From Prionace glauca (lineage: Eukaryota > Chordata > Chondrichthyes > Carcharhiniformes > Carcharhinidae): a stretch of 64,000 bases of DNA. Where the stretch lies: positions 110,527,962-110,591,961 of the forward strand of contig CM075729.1 of assembly GCA_037974335.1 (NCBI GenBank), given 5' to 3'. Of the stretch, positions 53,486 to 63,905 are shown piece by piece. The notes under the pieces were generated by a model. The model was given only the letters and a program-made list of their open reading frames with translations. It had not been told where the DNA came from and searched no databases. A program made the position numbers and the translations under genes. The stretch's first letter is position 1. Each line of letters begins with the position of its first letter.

Positions 53486-54253
53486 CACATCGCCAGCCAG
53501 CCCAGGCAGAGAGAGAGAGAGAGAGCGATAGAGAGACAGCAGCTTCCTGCTGTGTGTGTGACAACATCAACAAGGAAAGGGAAGAGATTCCTGTATAACT
53601 ATTATACATTTCTATATATTCCAGAAACTGTTCCCGACACACTGGAGTGCAAACGCATGAATCAGTGTTACCTTGACAAATCCACTCACCATTTGACGTT
53701 CATTTCAGAGCTTTTAACGTGCTGTTACCTTGCATTTACAACGTGACATGTGACTAAGATCCTGTCGGTCTCACCAATTATAAACCACTCACTATCAGCA
53801 GGTTCAGTTCCCTAGTTAATGATGTTCGCTAATGGGTTATTAAGGACAAATGTTAATGGCTCCATAAAAGGCCAAGCCCACAGATGCTGCCCAGCAGCCA
53901 GTAATCAGGCCCTTTGTTTGTGTGAGTTTACGTAGCACCTTTAACATAAAAATGTGTCCCAAGGTGTGTCGCAGGAAAGTAAATTGCGCAGCGATTGGCA
54001 TCGAGCCACATGGAGATGCTAAAAGTGGTGATCAGCAGACTGGTTAAAGAGCGAAGTTAAAGAAGGGGGTGGTGTGGAGGGAAGAGGAGGGAAAGGGACT
54101 AAGGCTTATTCACTACGTCCCACCCTGAGATGATGACGCACTGTAGCGTTTTGCTTTCTCAGCCAGTGTGAAGTTCAGTTATTTTACTCACAAGCTTAAC
54201 TGTTGTTAAAGGAACAACTTTGGTCACAAGACACTTGGCCGTCCTGAAATCTA
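53486..54253. other. Unassigned stretch with a small GA microsatellite
   Basis: gagagagagagagagagcga occupies about 53507-53530. 53910-54090 may be part of an old SINE (cgtagcacctttaacataaa). Nothing else is recognised. Confidence 0.35.
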
Positions 54254-54475
54254 CATAGAATTCTCTGCCCGTTGAAGTGGTGGAGGCTGCCTCGCTAAAT
54301 ATTTTTAAGAAGCGGGTTGATGGGTTTTTGATAAGAGAAGGGATTAAGGGTTATGGGGAGAGGGCGGGAAGGTGGAACTGAGCCACGACAGATCAGCCAT
54401 GACCTTATTGAATGGCGGGGCAGGCTCGAAGGGCCACATGGCCTACTCCTGCTCCTATTTCTTATGTTCTTATGA
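54254..54475 (+). repeat. CR1 LINE 3' end, young subfamily, 222 bp
   Basis: It starts at tctctgcccgttgaagtgg, encoding LPVEVVEAASLNIFKKRVDG to the end of ORF2. It continues to gggccacatggcctactcc and the terminus ttcttatgttcttatg. It is a shorter truncation of the copies at 35416, 39020 and 59212. Confidence 0.9.
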
Positions 54476-54487
54476 CAGCGTGGTGGC

Positions 54488-54590
54488 ACAGTGGAGGGTG
54501 GCACGGTGGCACAATGTTTAGCACTGCTGCCCCACAGTGCCAGGGACCGGGGTTCAATTCCCGGCTGGATTTATTCCGGATGATGTTATA
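54488..54590 (+). repeat. S1 SINE head fragment
   Basis: ggcacggtggcacaatgttt, agcactgctgccccacag and ggggttcaattcccggctgg give A and B boxes. The body is missing. Confidence 0.7.
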
Positions 54591-54669
54591 TCGACTATCT
54601 GTAATTCTTGAGAGCCTGCCAGCTGGGAATATCTTCTCCCTGTCAAAGCCCTTCACAATATCACAGCCT

Positions 54670-54948
54670 CTGTTAAAGCTCCCTCACAGTGCCAGGGACC
54701 TGGGTTCGATTCCCAGCTTGGATCACTGTGTGCGTGGACTCGACACATTCTCCCCGTGTCTGCGTGGCTTTCCTCCGGGTTCTTCAGTTCCCTCCCACAG
54801 TCCAAAAGATGTGCTGGTTAGGTGCTAAATTCTCCCTCAGTGTACCTGAACAGTTGGTGGGGTGTGGCAACTAGAGGGTTTTCACAGTAACTTCATTGCA
54901 ATGTTAATGTAAGCCAACTTGTGACTCTAATAAATAAACTTTAGAATG
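54670..54948 (+). repeat. S3 SINE, forward
   Basis: The B box is gggttcgattccc. The body includes ctttcctccgggttcttcag, and the tail cagtaacttcattgcaatg, ttaatgtaagcc and taataaataaacttt. The A box is not recognisable. Confidence 0.8.
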
Positions 54949-55660
54949 ACATAGAACAAATACAATGACAACTTACAGAATGAAACAGGCCATTCAGCCC
55001 AACTGGTCCATGCTAGTGTTGATGCTCCAGATGAGCCTCCTCTCATGCTCTCCATCACAGTACATCAGTGAATCTGTCAGAATCATACAACATGGAAAGA
55101 GGCCTTTTGGCCCATTGTGCCTGTGCCATTCATCAAACACCTATCGATTCTAATCCCATTTTCCAGTGCTTGCTCCGTAGCCGTGTACACTATGGCATTT
55201 CAAGTGCTCCTCTAACTGCTGCTTAAATGTTGTCGGAGTTCCTTCCAGGCAGTGAGTTCCAGATTCCTTCTGGTTGGAAACGTTTTCCTCAAATCACCTA
55301 TGAATCTATTGCCCCTTACCTTAAATCTAATACCTGTTTGTTATTGACTCTTCTACCAAGGAGAAAGATCGGGTAGCTGGGAAGAAACCTTCGTGCTTCA
55401 TAAGTTTGTGCACCTCAATCAAGCTCCCCTTCAGTCCCATCTGATCTAAGGAAAACAATCCCTACCTATCTAGCCTCTCTTCAGAGCTGAATCGCTCCAA
55501 CCCAGGCAACATCCTAGTGAATCTCCTCCAACATTTTCCAGTGCAATCACATCCTTCCTATGGTGTGGCAACCAGGTAGTACACAGTGCTCTAGCTGTGG
55601 CTTAATGAATTTTACAAGGAGGTAACTAGTTGTGTAGATGAGAGCAGTGCAGTTGATGCA

Positions 55661-55995
55661 GACTTCATAGACTTCATGGAATCCCAACAATGCAGAAGGA
55701 GGCCATTCAGCCCATTGATCTGCACCAGTAACAATCCCACCCAGGCCCCATCCCCACAATCTCACATATTTGTCCCGCTAATCCCCCTAACCTACGCACC
55801 CCAGGTTACTAAGGGGCAATTTAGCATGGCCCTATCCCTTAATCCAACATATTTACCCTGCTAATCTCCCTGATATGAAGGGGCAATTTAGCATAACTAA
55901 TCAACCTAACCTGCACATTTTTGGATTGTGGGAGGAAACCTGAGCACTCTGAGAAAACCCATACAGACACGGGGAGAATGTGCAAAGACCACACA
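55661..55995 (-). repeat. S1 SINE in the older CR1 copy
   Basis: ggaggccattcagcccattg is the reverse tail. Two copies of a segment with aggggcaatttagca show an internal duplication, and attgtgggaggaaacctg is the body. The head and B box are lost. Confidence 0.78.
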
Positions 55996-56095
55996 CAACA
56001 CACATAAAAATTCCCAGTTTTATACAGCTCCATCATAGCCTCCCCGCTGTCATATTCCATGCCTTGGTTTATAAAGGCAAGTATCTCTTTTCAAG

Positions 56096-56190
56096 AGAGA
56101 AAATGCTGGAAAATCTCTGCAGGTCTGGCAGCATCTCTAAATGGAAAAAAGAGCTGATGTTTCGAGTCCAGATGATCCTTTGTCAAATCA
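56096..56190 (+). repeat. Insertion of the cagcatctgtggag repeat in the older CR1 copy
   Basis: gagaaaatgctggaaaatct, ctgcaggtctggcagcatct and tgatgtttcgagtccagatg form the module also seen at 11876 and 37745. Confidence 0.65.
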
Positions 56191-56701
56191 CTTTATCAAC
56201 CTGGCCTGCTGCCTTCAGGGATCTATATACATGTATCCCAGGGTCCCATGGTCCTCTGCACTTCCTATCTTTCATTATGTATTTCTTTTCCTGATTAGTT
56301 CTCCCTCACACCTCACAGGATTAAATTCCATTTGCCACAATTCCACCGAACCAGCCTGTCTATATCTTCCTGTAATCTAATGCTTTGTTCCTCACTGTTC
56401 ACCACACCAATGTTTGTGTAATCTGCAAATTTACTTATCACACCTCCTACATTCACATCCAGATTATTAACGTACACTACAAACAAAAAGGGTTCCAGCA
56501 CCAATCCCTGTGATACCCCACTGGGCAAAGTCTTCCAGTCACAAAAACAACCCTCTGCCTCCTGCCACTAAGAGAATTAGGATACAATTTTCCAAATTGC
56601 TCTGCATCCCATGGGCTCTTACCTTCTTGATTATTCTCCCATGTTGGATCTTGTCAAAAGCCTGATTGAAGTCCATGTAGCCTTACTGTCATCCATGCGT
56701 A

Positions 56702-57032
56702 TGGGCGGCACAGTGGTACAGTGATTTGCTGCCTCACAGCTCCAGGGACCGGGGTTCGATTCCCAGCTTGAATCACTGTCTGTCTGGAGGTTACACGTTC
56801 TCCCCATGTCAGCGTGTTTTCTCCGGGTGCTCCGGTTTCCTCCCTCAATCCAAAGATGTGTGGATTAGGTTGATTGGTTATGTTAAATTGCCCCTTAGTG
56901 TCCAAGATGTGTAGGTTAGAGGGGCTACCAAGATAAATATGTGGGGTTATGGGAATAGGGCCTGGATGAGATTGTTGTCGGGGCAGATTCAATGGGCCAA
57001 ATAGCCTTCTTCTGCACTATTGGGATCCTATG
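56702..57032 (+). repeat. S1 SINE in the older CR1 copy
   Basis: ggcggcacagtggtacagtg is the head, ggggttcgattcccagcttg the B box, and gggccaaatagccttcttct the tail, followed by ctattgggatcctatg. It is opposite in orientation to its host. Confidence 0.85.
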
Positions 57033-57314
57033 CATCAACTGCATAGCTCTCATCTACACATCTAGTTACCTCCTTCCAAAACTCAAATCAAATTTGTTCG
57101 ACATGATCTTCCCCTGACAAAGCCATGCCGATTATCCTTGATTAACTCTTGCCTCTCCAAGTGGAAACTGATTCTGTCCCACAGATTTTTTCAAATAGGT
57201 TTCCCACCATTGATGTTAGGCTCACTGCCTGTAACTACCTGGTGTTTCCCCTACTTCTCTTATTTAATAATGGTACCACATTAGATGTCCTCCAGTTCTC
57301 TGGCACCTCATCGC

Positions 57315-57872
57315 TCGACAATCACCAGACAAGAGTGTTCTCTTCCTGTTGGCGAACACCACAGCAGTCTGGGGCATTTGGCCTCTGACCTTCGGGTAAG
57401 CATTCTCCAAGGCAGCCTTCACGACACACAACAGCGCAGAGTTGCTGAGCAGAGACTGATAGCTACGTTCCGCACACAGGAGGACAGCCTCAAACCAGGA
57501 TCTTGGTTCATCTCACACTATCTGTAACCCCCACGACTTGCCTGGGTTGCAAAATCTCACTAACTGCCCTAGCTGGAAACAATACACAGCTCTTTAAACT
57601 GTGCTTCACGCTCTCTCCACTCACATTGTCTGTACCTTTAAGACATGATTGCCTGTAAAGCCTCGCATTCCAATCATTATTTTGTAAATTGTGTTTGTGT
57701 CTTTATATGCCCTGTTTGTGAACAGAACTCCCACTCACCTGACGAAGGAGCAGCAAGCCCTCTGAAAAGTAATGGCTTTTGCTACCAAATAAACCTGTTG
57801 GACTTTAACCTGGTGGTGTGAGATTTCTTACTGTGTTTGCCCCAGTCCAATGCCGGCATCTCCACATCATTT
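57315..57872 (+). repeat. Penelope-like retroelement 3' end
   Basis: The plus strand near 57385-57525 reads SDLRVSILQGSLHDTQQRRV, AEQRLIATFRTQEDSLKPGS and FISHYL before a stop. I take this as the C-terminal end of a GIY-YIG endonuclease domain (motif AEQxLI..FRT). A long 3' UTR ends in aataaacctgttggacttt, tgttgtgagattt-like sequence and ccggcatctccacatcat. The assignment rests on recognition of the motif and tail and is moderately sure. Confidence 0.5.
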
Positions 57873-58024
57873 CTTGTACGTCCAGAGACGATTTAAAAAG
57901 TAACTTCAGAGCCCCTGCAATCCTTTCGCTTGCCTCACACAACTGTTTAGGATACATCTCACCTGAGCCTGGGGGTTTATCCAATTTAATCCCAATAACA
58001 TCTTCTTCTTGATGCTAATAGAAT

Positions 58025-58440
58025 AGGTTCATAGAATCATGCAGTGCAGAAGAAGGCCATTTGGCCCATCAAGTCAACCACAATACCACACAGGCCCTAT
58101 TCCTGTAACCCACATATTTGCCTGTTTAATTATATCAGTCTCCCTCCCTATTTTCATAGAATCCCTACAGTGCGGAAGCAGGCCATTTGGCCCATTGAGT
58201 CTGCATTGACCACAATACACACCCTATTGAGGGGGTAGTAGTAGTATCTGTCCTACTACCCCCTCCCCTCCCCCTCTCCACACCCCTGACACTAGGGGCA
58301 ATTCAGCATGGCCAATCAAACTAACCCACACATCTTTGGAGTGTGGGAGGAAGCTGAAGCACCCAGAGGAAACCCACTCAGACATGGCGAGAACATGCAA
58401 ACTCCACAAAGACTGTGACCCGAGGCCAGTTCTCGTGAAC
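58025..58440 (-). repeat. Two S1 SINE pieces in tandem
   Basis: 58025-58154 (agaatcatgcagtgcagaag, catttggcccatcaag) is a tail piece. 58155-58440 starts a second tail (atagaatccctacagtgcgg) and continues into the body (tttggagtgtgggaggaag). Both lack the head. Confidence 0.75.
58229..58265. repeat. Perfect 13-bp inverted repeat
   Basis: gagggggtagtag and ctactaccccctc flank an 11-nt loop inside an S1 SINE. The arms replace sequence where other S1 copies show none of this. Confidence 0.85.
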
Positions 58441-58600
58441 ATCAATGCAAAATACCCATTTTATGATATTCTAATACCTCGCCTAGATCTTTCAGCTCCA
58501 CATACAAGTCCCTAATGGGCCTTATTCTTTCCCTGTTTACCCTCTTTCCCTTAATATGCTTATAAAAAACCGTGGGATTTTTCTTTACTTTGCTCTTCAG

Positions 58601-58990
58601 TGTCATGCTCTCGTTTTGTTCACCTAATTTATTTTTGGAGTACCCACCACACCTCCCCCACTCCGCCCACCCATCCCCCCCACCCCCCGCCCCCCAACCT
58701 CACACTTTCTATATACTTCTCAGGCATCCATTGTTTTCAGCCCCCTGTATCTGTCATATGCCTTCTTTTTTTTCCTCATGTTCCTCTTATTATTCGCCTC
58801 CACCACTCCCTCTGGTAGCAAGTTCCACACTCTCACCACTCTCTGAAAAAGTATTTTTCCTTGCTTCCCTGTTGGATTTATTTCTGACAATCTCGCGTGA
58901 TCCTAGTTTGGATCTCCACCACACCTACCTTATTCAAACCCCTCTGTAGGCATAAAAGGCTCTGTCAAGTCCCCTCTTTGAGGGGGAAGG
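58601..58990 (-). repeat. C-rich patch and CR1-related scraps
   Basis: 58655-58700 is C-rich (cccccacccccc). 58790-58975 contains ctctggtagcaagttccaca, ctcaccactctctgaaaaag and a gtaggcataaaaggctctg piece resembling reverse CR1 ORF2 end. Confidence 0.45.
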
Positions 58991-59074
58991 GAGCTTCAGT
59001 CTGCCACAGATCCATTATGCTGGGTTCAAGTCAATGTAAAGCAGCCAGATACAGCAGATTGGGGAGTGCAGTGC

Positions 59075-59766
59075 AGAGGTTATTAGTGGATTAACAATCT
59101 AGAGATTGCGAATTCAAATCACACCCTCTGCAGTTTCAGAAATTGATGTCAGTTTAAAAAACTCCAAGTTTCAGAAGTGTTGGATCACTGAGAAATCCCA
59201 GCTGGTTCATAAGAACATAAGAAATAGGAGCAGGAGTAGGCCATCTGGCCCTTCGAGCCTGCCCCGCCATTCAATAAGATCATGGCTGATCTGTCGTGGC
59301 TCAGCTCCACCTTCCCGCCCTCTCCCCATAACCCTTAATCCCTTCACTTATCAAAAACCCATCAACCCGTTTCTTAAAAATATTTAGCGAGGCAGCCTCC
59401 ACCACTTCAACGGGCAGAGAATTCCAGAGATTCACCACCCTTTGAGTGAAGAAGTTCCTCCTCAACTCTGTTCTAAACCGCCTCCCCTTTACCTTGAGGC
59501 TGTGCCCCCTAGTCCTACTGTCTTTTTTGAGCGGGAAGAGTCTCTCCACTTCTATCCCATCCATCCCATTCATCATCTTATACGTCTCAATGAGATCTCC
59601 CCTCATTCTTCTAAACTCTAACGAGTACAAGCCTAGTTTATTCAGCCTCTCCTCATAGCTCAATCCCCTCAACTCCGGTATTCAGTAATATCCTTTCGGG
59701 AAGGATACCTGTTTTTGGTTTCCCCCAGACAGGACCTTCAGTCCGACCTTCCCTCTCTGCCTGTGT
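59075..59766 (+). repeat. S2 SINE interrupted by a CR1 LINE
   Basis: 59075-59211 shows tagtggattaacaatctaga and cgaattcaaatcacacc, the S2 head and B box. 59679-59766 resumes with cctttcgggaaggatacctg and cagacaggaccttcagtcc. The CR1 copy lies in between. Confidence 0.5.
59212..59678 (-). repeat. CR1 LINE 3' end, young subfamily copy, 467 bp
   Basis: It encodes in one frame LSYEERLNKLGLYSLEFRRM, MMNGMDGIEVERLFPLKKDS and RRNFFTQRVVNLWNSLPVEV to the ORF2 stop. The terminus aagaacataagaaatagg is at the low-coordinate side. It is the longest of the four near-identical copies. Confidence 0.92.
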
Positions 59767-60104
59767 ATAGAACCCTACAGTGCAGAAACAGGCCCTTCGG
59801 CCCATCGAGTCTGCACCGAACACAATCCCACCCAGAACCTATCCCCATATCCCTACACATTTACCTGCTAATCCCTCTAACCTACACATCCCAGGACACT
59901 AAGGGGCAATTTTAGCATCGCCAATTAACCTAACCCGCACATCTTTGGACTGTGGGAGGAAACCGGAGCACCCGGAGAAAACCCACGCAGACACGAGGAG
60001 AATGTGCAAACTCCACACAGGCAGTGACCCGAGCCAGGAATCGAACCCAGGACCCTGGAGCTGTGAAGCAGCAGTGCTAACCACTGTGCTACTGTGCCAC
60101 CCCA
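59766..60104 (-). repeat. S1 SINE, full length, young-looking
   Basis: The reverse strand has box A tagcacagtggttagcactg and box B gggttcgattcctgg, an undamaged body, and an end in ctgcactgtagggttctat. It is nearly identical to the copy at 60909-61245. Confidence 0.9.
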
Positions 60105-60684
60105 TGGGCTGACTCTCATTGATGGGAATGTGATCTAGTGGCATATTGTTGACAGGACCCTGCGTAGATCAGTCCTGATCGGTTGCAATCACATCTCATT
60201 AGTTACTTCTGAATTTACACCCCATCCCTGCTGTGGGATTCCAACCCCATGCCAACATCCTCTGAAGTTGCTGAATGAGACACTCAGTCACATCAAAGTT
60301 GCCAGTAACTCAAGACAGAGTCCTGGCTCCTCCTTTTGGGGTTAAATCGGGATGGGCAATAAACCCGCATCCCGAGAATTAACTTAATGAAGGAAACGGT
60401 GGAGGATTTATGACAACATCTTGTGAGGGAGCTCGGTGGGATTATAAGTGTTGGAGTTTAATTATGAAGAATCTGAGCTGGCAGAAATGACCATCTGTCC
60501 AAGTTAATGAATCCCAGAACTCTGCGGCTGGCTTTGGCATTTCAGGAATGAGAAGGTAAAGGGAAAATTCCAGAAAATGGAAAGCAGACTGCAGAAAGAA
60601 TCTACAATAAACATTGGTGTAAATCCCACATTATTGACAGGGCCCTGTTGTAAATCAGTCCTTGTTTTGCAGTCAACCTCTTGT
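60105..60684. other. Unassigned stretch with a possible S2 end
   Basis: ttaaatcgggatgggcaata followed by aacccgcatcccgag near 60345-60385 resembles an S2 3' end. The rest is unassigned. Confidence 0.4.
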
Positions 60685-61430
60685 AGAATCATAGAATTGT
60701 ACAGTCCCTACAGTGCAGAGGAGGCCATTTGGCCCATCGAGTCTGCACCAACTCGTCGACAAAGTATCTTTATCCAGGCCCTACCCCCATAATCCCATGT
60801 ATTTACTTCTCTAATCAGTCTGATTTATACATCTTGGTACACTGATGGACAATTTAACATGGCAAATCCACCTAACCTATGCATCTTGCGACACAAATGG
60901 GCAACTTAACATAGAACCCTACAGTGCAGAAACAGGACCTTCGGCCATCGAGTCTGCACCGAACACAATCCCACCCAGACCCTATCCCCATATCCCTACA
61001 CATTTTACCTGTTAATCCCGCTAACCTACACATCCCAGAATACTAAGGGGCAATTTTAGCATAGCCAATGAACCTAACCCGCACATCTTTGGACTGTGGG
61101 AGGAAATCGGAGCACCCGGAGAAAACCCACACAGACACGAGGAGAATGTGCAAACTCCACACAGGCAGTGACCCGAGCCGGGAATCGAACCCAGGACCCT
61201 GGAGCTGTGAAGCAGCAGTGCTAACCACTGTGCTACCGTGCCGCCCACAATGTGGCCAATTGACCTAACTTGCACATTCTTGGACTATGGGAGGAAACCA
61301 GAACACGCTGCTGAAACCCATGCAGATATGGGGAGAACGTGCAAACTCCGTACAGACAGTGACTCAAGGTTGGAATTGAATCTAGGTCCCTGACGCTGAG
61401 ATAGCAATGCTAACTATCATATCACTTTCA
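60685..61430 (-). repeat. S1 SINE split by a younger S1 SINE
   Basis: 60685-60908 gives the reverse tail and body as far as gggcaacttaacatag. 61246-61430 continues with gtggccaattgacctaac, ttggactatgggaggaaac and a decayed head. The inserted copy has the same orientation. Confidence 0.82.
60909..61245 (-). repeat. Inner young S1 SINE
   Basis: Complete from the tail (agaaccctacagtgcagaaa) to the head (gtgctaaccactgtgctacc, gtgccgccc). Both pol III boxes are intact on the reverse strand (tagcacagtggttagcac, gggttcgattcccgg). Confidence 0.9.
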
Positions 61431-61715
61431 TTAAATACATTAATCCCAACTTGAATCCCCCCTTCTCCCCTTCTGACCTCCTTCGAATGAGAGGTCTCTG
61501 ATGAAGGGATATCTCCTCAAATTGATCTTTCCCCACCCCAGTGGCCCAGTTTCACTGAAAGACAGGGCTGTGAGCAGGAGTCCAGGTAACCCACTGACTG
61601 TCTGTGAAACCAGGTTCAAACAACCACTTTAAACCCAGCCTCATTGCTGCTCCATCAATAGCAGGTCACTGGGGGAGCAGTGGGAAATAAGGCAGGAACT
61701 CACAGCAAGATCTAA
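61431..61715. other. Short unassigned stretch
   Basis: Nothing recognised. Confidence 0.3.
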
Positions 61716-62128
61716 GGCAGGGCATTAGCATAGCTGTTATCACTGCTGCCTTACTACACCAGGGGCAAGAGTTCGATTCCGGCCTTAGGTGACTATCTGT
61801 GTGGAGTTTGCACATTCTCTGTGTCTGCGTGGGTTTCCTCCGGGTGCTCTGATTTTCCCCCACAGTCCAAAGGTGTGCAGGTTAGGTCAATTGGCCACGT
61901 TAAGTTGCTCTTTTGTGTCCCAAGATGCATAGGTTAGACGGGTTGGCCATGCTAAATTGCCCTTTAGTGTTTCAGAATGTGTAAATTAGGTAATAGATGT
62001 GCAGGGTCTTGGAGATAAGGCGGAGGGTGTGGTGAGCCTAGCTAAGATGTTCTTCCAGAGAGTTAGTGCAGATTTGATGGACTGAATGGCCTCCTTCTGC
62101 ACCATAGAGATTTTATGGATTCTGTGGT
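61716..62128 (+). repeat. S1 SINE with internal duplication
   Basis: The head is decayed (agcatagctgttatcactgc) and the B box is gagttcgattccgg. The body has a second ttggccatgctaaattgcc unit after ttggccacgttaagttgc, making this copy about 80 bp longer than usual. The tail is gactgaatggcctccttctg. Confidence 0.8.
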
Positions 62129-62182
62129 TCTAAATCCCATCAAAAGAAAAAGTGAGGTAGAAGATCAGAGAGATGGAGAGAT

Positions 62183-62527
62183 TTTGATTTGATTTATTAT
62201 TGTCACATGTACTACAGTGAAAAGTATTGTTTCCTGCACACTATACAAAGCATACAGTTCATAAAGAAGGAAAGAAGAGAGTGCAGAATGCAGTGTTACA
62301 GTCATAGCTAGGATGTGGAGAAAGAAAAACTTAATGCAAGTAGGTCCATTTAAAAGTCTGACAGCAGCAGGGAAGAAGCTGTTCTTGATCGGTTGGTACG
62401 GGACCTCAGACTTTTGTATCTTTTTCCCGACGGAAGAAGGTGGAAGAGAGAATGTCTGGGGTGTGTGGGGTCCTTAATTATACTGGCTGCTTTGCTGAGG
62501 CAGCGGGAAGTGTAGATAGAGTCAGTG
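62183..62527 (-). repeat. L2-like LINE 3' end
   Basis: The reverse strand encodes SIYTSRCLSKAASIIKDPTH and HSLFHLLPSGKRYKSLRSRT, followed by a 3' UTR that ends tttgatttgatttattattg in plus orientation. Same family as 38270-39705. Confidence 0.85.
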
Positions 62528-62559
62528 GTTGAGAAATACAATACAGATTTCAATCTCAG

Positions 62560-62805
62560 CAAATCCTAAAGCCCTTTCCAGACAACCAATTTTTTTAAAA
62601 ATGTATTTACTGCTGTCTTGTACGAAGTGCAGAAGCCAATTTAGGCACAGCAGGATTTCACAGAGAGCAAGGTGATTATGATCGGAGAAACCGTGTTTAC
62701 CAATCTTGATTGAAGGATAAATATTGGTCCAGGGACACTGGGAGAGGCCTCAGCAGTAGAAATGTCAGCCTGGATTATACAGCAGTCCTAGGGTGGGATG
62801 AGATC
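62560..62805 (+). repeat. Central part of an old SINE
   Basis: taaagccctttccagacaac, aagccaatttaggcacagc, aaggataaatattggtccag and ggacactgggagaggcct follow the order of an old SINE core common in cartilaginous fish (from memory). Both ends are missing or decayed. Confidence 0.55.
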
Positions 62806-62854
62806 TCTTGCCTATCTGTCTATAATCTGTGTTTATAATTAAATGTGCATGTGG

Positions 62855-63275
62855 GTATTAGATAGAGAGAGAGAGAATGGAGAGAGAGAGAATGGAGAGA
62901 GAGAGAGAATGGAGAGAAAGAGAAAATGGAGAGAGAGAATGGAGACAGTGAGAGACAGAGAGAATGGAGAGAGAGCGAGAAAGAGAGAGAAGATGGAGAG
63001 AGAGAGACAGTGAGAGAGGATGGAGAGAGAAAGAGAAAATGGGGAGAGAGAGAGAATGGAGAGAGAGAATGGAGAGAGAGGGAATGGAGAGAGACTGGAG
63101 AGAGAGGGAATGGAGAGAGACTGGAGACAGAGAGAAAGAGAATGGCGATAGAGAAAGAGAGAGTTGAGAGAGAGAGAGAATGGAGAGAGAGAGAATGGAG
63201 AGAAAGAAGAGAGAGAGAATGGAGAGAGAGAGAATGGAGGGAGAGAAATTGGAGAGGGTGAGAGAGAGAGCAACA
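62855..63275 (+). repeat. GA microsatellite with aatggag interruptions
   Basis: agagagagagaatggagag is repeated irregularly for about 420 bp. The Glu/Arg- or Ser/Leu-rich frames across it are not genes. Confidence 0.95.
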
Positions 63276-63619
63276 GGAGATGGGAACTGAGACTCCTTAT
63301 CATTTTAAATTGCTTGACAGAAAAATCTATCTCTTGACAACAGGGTCAGGGGTCAGTCAATCAGCCATTTCCACAGCAACAATACATAATTTGTCATATA
63401 TTCTCCTCTCAGCAGAAAAAGTGAGCAGAACATTCTCAGAGACAACAGAGCAGTTAGAGTGTTCTGATCCAGGAATAAAGACACTAGCAAAAAGTTTAAA
63501 TGAGATGTTGGTCTGGGTGAGGATTAGTGGGGATGAAGTCTGCAGCCTCAGATTTAATCCACTCTCTCTTAGACCCTCCATTTCTCTCTCTCAGCTTTAG
63601 TCACCGAAGCAACAGAATG
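63276..63619. other. Unassigned stretch
   Basis: A 106-aa plus-strand open frame (63280-63600) starts in the edge of the microsatellite and matches nothing I know. Confidence 0.3.
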
Positions 63620-63905
63620 GACTGAAGTTTTAATGTTTATTTATTAGTCACAAGTAAGGCTTACATTAACACTGCAATGAAGTTACGTGAAAATCCCTTA
63701 GCTGCCACACTCCTAACCAGGTCAATGCACCTAACCAGCACGTCTTTTACAGTGGAATGAAACCAGATCACCCAGAGGAAACCCACGCAGACATAGGGAG
63801 AACATGCAAACTCCACACAGACAATGAACAAAGCCAGGAATCAAACCTGGGTCCTTGGCACTGTGAGGCAGCAGTGCTAACCACTGTGCCACTGCGGCAG
63901 CCCTA
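63620..63905 (-). repeat. S3 SINE, reverse orientation
   Basis: tgtttatttattagtcacaa, ggcttacattaacactgc and aatgaagttacgtgaaaatc are the S3 tail in reverse. cagtgctaaccactgtgcca and ggaatcaaacctgg give head and B box. Confidence 0.85.

Larger units (their letters stand above)
55075..58600 (-). repeat. Older CR1 LINE broken by many insertions
   Basis: CR1 pieces in one orientation and in element order appear at 55075-55660, 55996-56095, 56191-56702, 57033-57310, 57873-58022 and 58441-58600. 56313-56528 encodes MPSGVSQGLVLEPFLFVVYV and GVISKFADYTNIGVV, the reverse transcriptase core with a changed FADD box (FADY). Between the pieces lie at least five later insertions. The protein is heavily decayed. 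Confidence 0.75.

Noticed and set aside
59766-61245. tRNA genes, because of clear A and B boxes
   Set aside because: The boxes belong to SINE heads. No cloverleaf with an acceptor stem and anticodon arm could be drawn.
62926-63303. Glu/Arg-rich or Ser/Leu-rich coiled-coil proteins
   Set aside because: They are frames of the GA microsatellite and of its reverse strand.
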